Below are positions 41,981 through 48,461 of a stretch of 52,459 nt of DNA, one piece after another. How positions within the stretch are numbered: the stretch's first letter is position 1; every line of letters begins with the position of its first letter. The notes below the pieces were generated by a model. The model was not told where the DNA came from. It saw only the letters and a list, made by a program, of their open reading frames with translations, and searched no databases. The translations under genes were made by a program, and so were the position numbers. This stretch comes from FEN-1099 sp964511015 (GTDB lineage: Bacteria; Lernaellota; Lernaellaia; Lernaellales; Lernaellaceae), in assembly GCA_964511015.1 (NCBI GenBank), contig CAZEDX010000027.1:1-52459 (forward strand). The letters run 5' to 3'.

Positions 41981-43849
41981 CTAAGCGCGCGCGGGCAGTT
42001 CGGCCTTCGAGAGACGGTAGATGCAGTATACCTTCTGCGCACCCAGCCGTAGTGCGCAACGGGCGGCGTCCATCGCGACGTTGCCGCCACCAAATACGGC
42101 CATGGTGTCGGCGATGCGCACCGGCGTGTCGAACTCGGGGAACTTATAGGCCTTCATCAAGTTGACGCGCGTCAAAAATTCGTTGGCCGAGTAGATACCG
42201 TTCAGGTTCTCGCCGGGCACGTTCAGGAAATAGGGCAGGCCGGCGCCGGTGCCGATGAAGACGGCATCGAAGTGCAAGTCTTCGCGCAACTCGCGCAGGC
42301 TGACCGCGCGGCCGACGATATAACTGGTGTTGGTCTTCACGCCGAGCTTGCGGATGTACTCCACCTCGCGTTCGACGATCGCCTTGGGCAGGCGGAATTC
42401 CGGAATCCCATAGACCAGCACCCCGCCGGCTTTGTGGAAAGCCTCGAAGATCTCGACATAGTGCCCACGCCGGGCCAGGTCCGCCGCGGCGATCAACCCC
42501 GCCGGGCCGGCGCCGACAATGGCCACGCGCTTGCCGGTCGGCGGCGCGATCTCGATGGGCCGTTCGCGGCCGTATTCGGCTTCCCAGTCGGCGACGAAGC
42601 GTTCGAGCCGCCCGATGGCGATGGCGTTGTTCTTCTTCGCCAGCACGCAGACCTTTTCGCACTGCACTTCCTGCGGGCAGACGCGGCCGCAGACGGCCGG
42701 CAGGCTATTGACCGTTTTGATTTGGTCCACCGCTTCGAGAAAGCGGCCTTCGGCGGTCAGTCTCACGAAGTCCGGAATCGGCACCTCGACCGGGCAGCCT
42801 TTGACGCACGGCCGGCTCTTGCATTGCAGGCAGCGCGCCGCCTCCATGCGGGCCAGTTTGGCGGTGTAGCCGAAGGTGACCTCGTTGAAGTTCTGCACGC
42901 GGATGCGCGGGTCCTGCTCGGGCATCGCCACGCGCTTTTTCACCTTCTCAATCTTGCCGCGGTCGCCGTGCGAAACCAGGTAGTCCCACAGTGCGCGATG
43001 CTCCTCCGAGCCGTACATGTTCTGGCGCGTCATCAATTCCTGGAAGTTGACCTGGTGTCCGTCGAATTCCGGCCCGTCAACGCAGACGAAGCGGACCGCG
43101 CCGCCGACTTCTACCCGGCAGGCGCCGCACATGCCCGAGCCGTCAAGCATGATGGAGTTGAGGCTGACGTCGGTGTGAATGCCGTACTCCTGCGTGACGC
43201 GGCTGACGGCGTGCATCATCACCACTGGGCCGATGGCCCAGACACGGTCGATCTTTTCGCCGCGGCCGATGATCTCGGCCAGCGCGTCGGTGACGAACCC
43301 CTTGCGGCCGTATGAACCGTCGTCGGTGCAGACGATCAACTCGTCGCTCGCCGCGCGCATTTCTTCCTCGAGAATCATCAGGTCTTTATGGCGCGCACCG
43401 ATGATCGAGATGACCTTGTTGCCCGCTTGTTTGAGCGCGCGGGCGATGGGGAAGACCGGCGCGATGCCGACGCCGCCGCCGACGCAGGCGACCGTGCCGT
43501 AATGCGCGATGGCAGACGGCTCGCCGAGCGGGCCGACCAGGTCGAGAATCATGTCGTCCACCGCTAGTTGCGCCAAGCGGCGGGTCGAGGCGCCGACCCA
43601 CTGGAAAATGATGGTGATCCAGCCCGCGGCCGGGTCGACATCGACGATAGTCATCGGCAGGCGTTCGGCCTTTTCGTCCATACGCAACACGACAAATTGC
43701 CCCGGTTGGCCCTTGGCTGCAATCACCGGCGCCGCTAGCTTGAATTCGGTGATACTCGGGGTCAGATCGCGGCGAGCCAGAATGCGCGCACAGCGAAACC
43801 CGGTGTCGAGACAACGATGGGCGAACTCGCTCGCCTGATCGCCGGTCAT
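41981..43849 (-). CDS. NfnA-NfnB-type (ferredoxin:NADP / sulfide dehydrogenase-like) fusion, main part
   Basis: 622 residues up to TAG. Residues about 1-285 match the NfnA/SudB subunit: an FAD-binding ferredoxin-reductase barrel, the nucleotide-binding GGGVGIAPVFPIARALK, and a [2Fe-2S] site in DGSGMCGACRV with a later Cys. Residues 290-622 match NfnB/GltD: Cys-rich CLQCKSRPCVKGCPVEVPIP and VCGRVCPQEVQCEKVC, FAD GxGxxG (VAIVGAGPAGLIAAADLA) and NADPH-binding AVFGGGNVAMDAARCALR. It then stops at ELPARA-TAG, where relatives normally have Glu (ELPAR--EVEHA). Family members transfer electrons between NADPH, ferredoxin and NADH, or reduce polysulfide. Good ribosome-binding site (GAGGAG). It lies 22 bases behind a response regulator. 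Confidence 0.85.
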   Translation of the reverse strand: MTGDQASEFAHRCLDTGFRCARILARRDLTPSITEFKLAAPVIAAKGQPGQFVVLRMDEKAERLPMTIVDVDPAAGWITIIFQWVGASTRRLAQLAVDDMILDLVGPLGEPSAIAHYGTVACVGGGVGIAPVFPIARALKQAGNKVISIIGARHKDLMILEEEMRAASDELIVCTDDGSYGRKGFVTDALAEIIGRGEKIDRVWAIGPVVMMHAVSRVTQEYGIHTDVSLNSIMLDGSGMCGACRVEVGGAVRFVCVDGPEFDGHQVNFQELMTRQNMYGSEEHRALWDYLVSHGDRGKIEKVKKRVAMPEQDPRIRVQNFNEVTFGYTAKLARMEAARCLQCKSRPCVKGCPVEVPIPDFVRLTAEGRFLEAVDQIKTVNSLPAVCGRVCPQEVQCEKVCVLAKKNNAIAIGRLERFVADWEAEYGRERPIEIAPPTGKRVAIVGAGPAGLIAAADLARRGHYVEIFEAFHKAGGVLVYGIPEFRLPKAIVEREVEYIRKLGVKTNTSYIVGRAVSLRELREDLHFDAVFIGTGAGLPYFLNVPGENLNGIYSANEFLTRVNLMKAYKFPEFDTPVRIADTMAVFGGGNVAMDAARCALRLGAQKVYCIYRLSKAELPARA

Positions 43850-43871
43850 GTTTCTTTCTCCTCGCCTGCTG

Positions 43872-44285
43872 CTATTTCTGCGCCAATAGTTCGCGAATCT
43901 TTTTCAGCACCGCTTCCGGTTGATAAGGCTTTTCCATGAACGCCGAAGTCTTCATCCAGTGACCGTCACGTTCCTGATCGAAGGCGAAGCCCGTGACGTC
44001 ACGCACGGCGGTGACCATGATAATGGGAATGTCACGTGTGGCCGGGTCGCCTTTCACGGTCTTGGCCAGGGTGAAGCCGCTGTCGTATTTCTCCATCATC
44101 AGGTCGAGCAGAATCAGGTCCGGCCGGTCGAGCTGGACACGCTGCACCCCCTCAAGCGCCGATTTGGCGACGAGCACTTGAAAGCCTTCTCCTTCCAGGA
44201 AGGTTTTCATGGCGAACACGACATCGGGGTCGTCATCGACGATCAGAATCTTCTGTGGTGCGGTTCCGGCTGCGGACACGGCCAT
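43872..44285 (-). CDS. Single-domain response regulator
   Basis: 137 residues from the ATG at 44285, preceded by GGGGAGAGGAG. A complete receiver domain: acidic pair in ILIVDDDPD, phospho-acceptor Asp61 in LILLDLMM, the Thr/Ser switch in IIMVTAVRD, and Lys119 in FMEKPYQ. No output domain follows. It is divergent from a membrane histidine kinase (165 bases apart), its likely partner, and is followed closely by the Nfn-like oxidoreductase gene, with which it may be cotranscribed. Confidence 0.9.
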   Translation of the reverse strand: MAVSAAGTAPQKILIVDDDPDVVFAMKTFLEGEGFQVLVAKSALEGVQRVQLDRPDLILLDLMMEKYDSGFTLAKTVKGDPATRDIPIIMVTAVRDVTGFAFDQERDGHWMKTSAFMEKPYQPEAVLKKIRELLAQK

Positions 44286-44450
44286 CTCCTCTCCCCGGGG
44301 GATCCGGCTCTTCTGTTCTCTCCTGTATATTGTAACCACCCCATTAAAGCAAACCACTTGAGTTTGCGACATATTTCCCCCCTTTTTCACTTCTTAGGTT
44401 GCCTGTGAAAAACGGCGTGTGCTAGAGTCGCCGGAACAGCCGGAGCAACC

Positions 44451-45842
44451 ATGCTGGCGTCAACCATACACCTGCCCGTGGAACAACAACTGAGCATCGC
44501 GGTACGCCTGTTTACCCGTGTGCGCTGGGTGCCGCCGGTGGCGATCGTCGCCGGCGGGGTGGTGTTGCGTTACGGCTTCGACGTGCAGGTTTCGTTATCG
44601 GCGCTAATACAGATCGCCGTGTGTATCGTGGCCTACAACATCTATCTGGCCTGGCGGCAGCGGCGCCAGCGTCCGGACACCACGCCTGATCTGTTGCGGC
44701 TGGCCAATTTGCATATGGCGATGGACTTCGCCGCGATCACGTTGCTGGTCTACTACACCGGCGGCGTGCTTTCGCCGCTGCTCTGGTTCTACTCGGCGCA
44801 CATCATCATGGCCTGCATCTTCTTCCGGCGCTCGATCGTTGTGCGCACGGTGGTCGTGCTGTGGCTTTTGCTGGCCGCGCTGTTCGCCGGCGAGTTTTTC
44901 GGTGTCATCCCGCACCAGAGACTGTACGGCAAGCTGTTCGACGAGGCAGCGCTCTATACCAATCTCGGCTTTATGCTCTCGGTGCTGCTGGGCGCGGCAA
45001 TTTTGTGGGCGACGATCATTTGGCTGGTGACGTTGATCATTGCCCGTGTACGCGCCGCCGAGGAGGAAGAGGCGGAGTTGCAAAGCCGGTACAAGGCGAC
45101 AGTCGACGAACTCACCGCGTCGGAGCACCAGCGGCAGGTCTACCGCCGGTCGATGACGCACGAACTGCGCTCGCCGATCGCCGCCGCACAGTCCATTGTG
45201 CGGGTCATGGAGGCCGGCGCGTTCGGGCCGTTGAGCGAGAAACAGGCCGACGGTGTGCACCGGGTGAGCCGCCGCCTCGACCAGCTCATGGAGATGCTGC
45301 AGGACCTGCTGACCATCGAACGCGCATCGCGGACCGAGTTCCGCCCCGAGCCGGTGCCGCTGCGGCCGCTGGTGGAGAAGGCGCTGCAAGACTACGGGCC
45401 GCAGATAGAAGAGGCGCGGCTCAAGGTTGAGGTGGAACTCGACGAAGCGGCGGTGCCGCTGGGTGACCCCGACGATCTGAAGACAATTCTGTCCAACCTC
45501 ATCGGCAACGCAGTCAAATACAACCGGCCGGAGGGGATGCTGAAAGTCACCGCGGCGATCTTCCACGACACGGTGGTGATAGCGGTGGAAGACACCGGCA
45601 TCGGCATTCCGGCGCGCGACCAGGAAAAGCTGTTCCGCGAGTTCTTCCGCGCCGGTAACGCCAAGGTGCATACGGTGGCTGGCACGGGCCTGGGACTGGC
45701 AATCGTGAAGAAGCTGGTGCAGCAAAACAACGGCGCGGTGCTGGTCAACAGCGAGGAGGGGCAGGGGACGCGCGTGAGCTTCAACCTGCCGCTGGCCCGG
45801 TCTGCCGCCGCGCCGGTTTCGCCGGAGTCGGATCACGCTTGA
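44451..45842 (+). CDS. Membrane sensor histidine kinase
   Basis: 463 residues. Six hydrophobic helices in the first 200 residues form an integral membrane sensor with short loops (no large periplasmic domain). A coiled coil (RAAEEEEAELQSRY) leads to HisKA with His237 in MTHELRSPIAAAQ, and HATPase_c with NLIGNAVKYN, VEDTGIGIPARD and GTGLGLAIV. GGAG stands five bases before the ATG. It is divergent from a lone receiver protein. A signal from the membrane or a lipid-soluble factor is plausible but not shown. Confidence 0.92.
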   Translation: MLASTIHLPVEQQLSIAVRLFTRVRWVPPVAIVAGGVVLRYGFDVQVSLSALIQIAVCIVAYNIYLAWRQRRQRPDTTPDLLRLANLHMAMDFAAITLLVYYTGGVLSPLLWFYSAHIIMACIFFRRSIVVRTVVVLWLLLAALFAGEFFGVIPHQRLYGKLFDEAALYTNLGFMLSVLLGAAILWATIIWLVTLIIARVRAAEEEEAELQSRYKATVDELTASEHQRQVYRRSMTHELRSPIAAAQSIVRVMEAGAFGPLSEKQADGVHRVSRRLDQLMEMLQDLLTIERASRTEFRPEPVPLRPLVEKALQDYGPQIEEARLKVEVELDEAAVPLGDPDDLKTILSNLIGNAVKYNRPEGMLKVTAAIFHDTVVIAVEDTGIGIPARDQEKLFREFFRAGNAKVHTVAGTGLGLAIVKKLVQQNNGAVLVNSEEGQGTRVSFNLPLARSAAAPVSPESDHA

Positions 45843-45868
45843 CAATCGGGCCGTTCTTTGCCATATAC
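45839..45868 (+). promoter_or_regulatory. Promoter of tRNA-Asn
   Basis: TTGACA at 45839-45844 overlaps the stop of the kinase gene. After 17-18 bases follows CATATAC (45862-45868) as a -10 region. The start would be near 45875, about 30 bases before the mature tRNA. Confidence 0.5.
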
Positions 45869-45903
45869 GTGCCCTGCTTTTATCTCGTTCTTTTCGTAGC
45901 CAT

Positions 45904-45978
45904 TCCTCGGTAGCTCAAGGGTAGAGCAATCGGCTGTTAACCGATGGGCTGGGGGTTCAAATCCCTCCCGAGGAGCCA
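45904..45978 (+). tRNA. tRNA-Asn (GTT)
   Basis: A complete cloverleaf can be drawn: acceptor stem TCCTCGG/CCGAGGA, D-arm GCTC...GAGC, anticodon stem ATCGG/CCGAT with loop CTGTTAA (anticodon GTT), and T-arm GGGGG/CCCTC with loop TTCAAAT. It is followed by a discriminator G and an encoded CCA. A recombinase gene on the other strand ends inside the T-loop, so this tRNA is the likely integration target of the element to its right. Confidence 0.97.
45951..45978. other. Putative element/chromosome junction (attL) at the tRNA-Asn 3' end
   Basis: Integrative elements often join the chromosome at the T-arm to CCA part of a tRNA gene and restore it. Here the integrase-like gene abuts and overlaps exactly this part. 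A second copy of the segment, which would mark attR, is not found in the window, so the call is inference. Confidence 0.4.
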
Positions 45979-47627
45979 GATAACACGCCCAGTGAACCCC
46001 GGCAAAGTGGTTGACTGGGCGTTCTTTTTTGGGGAGCCTTTTTTCGGCCTTTTCCATCATCCCCGCCATGATTGCCGCCCGTCTCTTTGTCACCGAGTTC
46101 TATCACGACTGACCGGCCTTCAAGGAAGTCGATTTCAAGCATATTCGGACGGTAGGTCACCTGCCGAATCAGCTTCTGATACGCAAGTTTTTGTTCGTCT
46201 TGCGGTAGCGAATCAAGAACGCACTGAAATGTCTTGAGCGCGGTGACGACAACCTGGGCATCAAGCACTTGGTTTTCAATTCGACGGATAGAATCGTCCG
46301 TCTTGCTGATTTCGCTTTCCAGTTGAGCCTTCTGTTTCAGAAGCTTCTGTAGCTTCTGCTTGATGAAATCGTTCCCCGCGATTTCGCCGTCAAGGACTTG
46401 TCCGGCCCACCTTTCGCCTTGAGAAATGACTTTGGCCAAACTGTTTTCCAATGCGCTACGCTGCGAACGCAATGGCGGAATACCTTGCTGAACTTGCCGG
46501 TTTGCTTCGTCAATAATGCCTTCGATCATTTCGGGCCGGTTCGCGTATTCTATGACCGATTTCTGAATTGCAGCTTCAACCGGTTTCGCCGGTATTCGGC
46601 AAACAGAACAACGATTGGTCTTGAAGTGGTTCAACCTGCCGCATTTATAGTAGTAAAACACACGACCTGATTTCCCTGTTCCTGCGTCCGGCACCATCGG
46701 CGACGAGCATTCCCCGCACCGTAAAATTCCCTGTAGAGTAAAAACGTGATTCACTGGCTTCTTCAAGTTGACGTGGCGCACATTATTATTGGTCAACAGG
46801 TCATTGGCTTTTCTAAAGATTTCATGATCAACGATTGGTTGATGCCGTCCTTTGAACCATTTGTTTTTATGTTCGACCATGCCGACGTATAAGCGATTGC
46901 GAATGATTCGATTGACGTGTGTATTCTGGAATAGTTTTCCGCCCTGTTGCAGGTTTCGCTTTGAGAGATAAGACTTGGTTCGGAAGCCTGCTTCGTTGAT
47001 TCGGGCAGCGGTTTCAAGCAAGGAACCGCAATCAAGGTAGGTTTCAAAGATCAAGCGCACTAGATTGGCTTCATCTTCGTTCACAATTGGCACTCCACGG
47101 TCATCCTTGTTTAGGTCATAGCCAAGCACCTGACCGCCGGTGCGTAGTCCCCTTTCTGCTCGCGCTTTCCGAGCTTCTTTCGTTCGCTCACTTGTCCTTT
47201 CGCGTTCGAGTTCGGCAAACACTAGCGTGATTTTTAACATAGCGCGACCGGTTGCACTGCTGGTGTCAAAAGACTCGTCTAGCGAAATGAACTGAACCTG
47301 AAGTGTTTCAAAGAGTTTGTGAAGTTCATAAAAATCCAGAAGCGACCTTGTCAACCGATCCAGTTTGGTTGTCAGGACACAGTTGATTTTCCCCGACCAG
47401 ATGTCGTGCAACAATCGTTGGAGTTCGGGACGTTCGGTGTTTTTGCCGGACTTCCCTTCTTCGCGGTAAATCTCAGAAACAAGCCAATGTTCGGGATCGC
47501 CTTTAGCCACAATAGCCGCCTGCAAACGCTGCTGCTGCGTGTCCAGCGATCCTTCCTTTACCATCGCCTGCCGGTCGCTTGAGACCCGCAGGTATAGGCC
47601 ACATCGATTTACGGTATTTTCTGGCAT
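45957..47627 (-). CDS. Large serine recombinase (integrase) reading into tRNA-Asn
   Basis: 556 residues. The resolvase domain with catalytic Ser16 in LYLRVSSDRQ, conserved KLDRLTRSLLDF and GRAMLKITLVFAELERE is followed by a recombinase domain (GYDLNKDDRGVPIV, RNRLYVGMVEHKN). Next come a zinc-ribbon (LRCGECSSPMVPD ... NRCSVCRIP) and a long coiled coil (LENSLAKVISQGE to KTDDSIRRIENQVL). The last codons run through the tRNA terminator hairpin and stop in the tRNA T-loop, so the native tail was probably changed by integration. The DNA here is clearly more AT-rich than the neighbouring host genes, a sign of transfer. Confidence 0.92.
   Translation of the reverse strand: MPENTVNRCGLYLRVSSDRQAMVKEGSLDTQQQRLQAAIVAKGDPEHWLVSEIYREEGKSGKNTERPELQRLLHDIWSGKINCVLTTKLDRLTRSLLDFYELHKLFETLQVQFISLDESFDTSSATGRAMLKITLVFAELERERTSERTKEARKARAERGLRTGGQVLGYDLNKDDRGVPIVNEDEANLVRLIFETYLDCGSLLETAARINEAGFRTKSYLSKRNLQQGGKLFQNTHVNRIIRNRLYVGMVEHKNKWFKGRHQPIVDHEIFRKANDLLTNNNVRHVNLKKPVNHVFTLQGILRCGECSSPMVPDAGTGKSGRVFYYYKCGRLNHFKTNRCSVCRIPAKPVEAAIQKSVIEYANRPEMIEGIIDEANRQVQQGIPPLRSQRSALENSLAKVISQGERWAGQVLDGEIAGNDFIKQKLQKLLKQKAQLESEISKTDDSIRRIENQVLDAQVVVTALKTFQCVLDSLPQDEQKLAYQKLIRQVTYRPNMLEIDFLEGRSVVIELGDKETGGNHGGDDGKGRKKAPQKRTPSQPLCRGSLGVLSGSSGGI
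45985..46030 (+). terminator. Terminator after tRNA-Asn
   Basis: ACGCCCAGT and ACTGGGCGT form a nine-base-pair stem directly followed by TCTTTTTT on the plus strand, seven bases after the tRNA CCA. On the other strand the same bases code for the end of the recombinase. Confidence 0.8.
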
Positions 47628-47685
47628 TTTCTACCCCACAGAAGAGATCAACCGATGTTTTCCACCTGGAAACTAGTTGTCAATG

Positions 47686-47883
47686 CTATTCGTCTGCAAG
47701 AATGCTCTGCCCTGGTGTTTCGGCGCATTTTCCTAACATCAGCGATCTCAAAATTCCCTTCGCGATGATTGCACAGAATTCTCTTTCACTGTCGGTTAAC
47801 TGGTGCGATCCGCCCTTTTCGGTTTTTACGGCCATTGAATCGGTCGGCTCAGTACTCGATTCAAGTTCAAGCAGTTTCTGCAC
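47686..47883 (-). CDS. Possible small element protein of unknown function
   Basis: 65 residues from a GTG at 47883 that has AAGG eight bases upstream. It begins QKLLELESSTEPTDSMAV after the initiator and ends ETPGQSILADE, with a central helix (LTDSEREFCAIIAKGILRSL). It lies between rnhA and the recombinase on the same strand, where recombination directionality or regulatory proteins are often found. I do not recognise it, and a non-coding region is possible. Confidence 0.35.
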   Translation of the reverse strand: MQKLLELESSTEPTDSMAVKTEKGGSHQLTDSEREFCAIIAKGILRSLMLGKCAETPGQSILADE

Positions 47884-47969
47884 GGCGTAGACCTTTCTAC
47901 ACGCCGTGCCTGCTGCATTAGTGGTACGGGACAATTAGACGGCTGCATTAGCCTTTCTGTGCAGCGGTG

Positions 47970-48001
47970 CATCAGGCACCACTGCGCCTGATGAGTTTTT
48001 T
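47970..48001 (+). terminator. Hairpin with T-run next to the RNase H stop
   Basis: CATCAGGC and GCCTGATG pair over eight bases around ACCACTGC, and the plus strand then reads AGTTTTTT. This is terminator-like for rightward transcription. For the leftward rnhA message the hairpin lies just after the stop codon but lacks a U-run. Two GCTGCATTAG direct repeats lie nearby (about 47910 and 47942). Confidence 0.4.
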
Positions 48002-48461
48002 ACAAGGACATAGGTTTTCCAGGTCCGTACTTTATGCGTTCAATTACGCATTGCGCGAGTTCATGCGCCCGTTCATTACCGGGATTGCCTGCATGACCGC
48101 GCACCCAAATCCATTCGACCTTCCGTTGTCGTGTAAGCCTGCACAGATCGACCCATAGGTCGTCGTTCGCCATCTTGCCTAAGACGGTGCCGTCGCCGTG
48201 GTTTGACCAGAACGGAACCGACCGAGTCATCCCATCGACCAAGTATCGGGAATCCGTAAAGAGCTTGACGCTGTTTCCTGGTGGAACGGCGGTGAGAGCA
48301 ACGATGGCCGCAAGCATCTCGGCACGGTTACTCGTTGTGTACGGCTCGTAGCACCTGAATTCTTCGCGTCGTCCATCAGGATCGATGATGACGACGCCGA
48401 TACCACCCAGGCCGGGATTCGGGCGGCAGCACCCGTCCGAGTAAATGATGTACGGATTCAT
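48000..48461 (-). CDS. rnhA: Ribonuclease HI with His at the fourth metal-site position
   Basis: 153 residues. Degrades RNA in RNA-DNA hybrids. The active-site residues Asp9 (IIYSDGCCRPNPG), Glu48 (SNRAEML) and Asp70 (LFTDSRYLVDG) are present, as is His122 in VRGHAGNPGNERAHELA. In that last motif the usual Asp (NE-x-AD-x-LA) is His133. The ATG overlaps the stop of the primase-helicase gene by four bases, so it is translated with the replication protein and may remove primers or R-loops at the element's origin. Confidence 0.9.
   Translation of the reverse strand: MNPYIIYSDGCCRPNPGLGGIGVVIIDPDGRREEFRCYEPYTTSNRAEMLAAIVALTAVPPGNSVKLFTDSRYLVDGMTRSVPFWSNHGDGTVLGKMANDDLWVDLCRLTRQRKVEWIWVRGHAGNPGNERAHELAQCVIERIKYGPGKPMSL

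Noticed and set aside
42272..43315. 347-codon plus-strand open frame
   Set aside because: Mirror of the Nfn-like flavoprotein, whose FAD, NADPH and Fe-S motifs are unmistakable on the minus strand.
44604..45845. 413-codon minus-strand open frame
   Set aside because: Antisense to the membrane histidine kinase; low-complexity His/Gln/Arg-rich product without homology signals.
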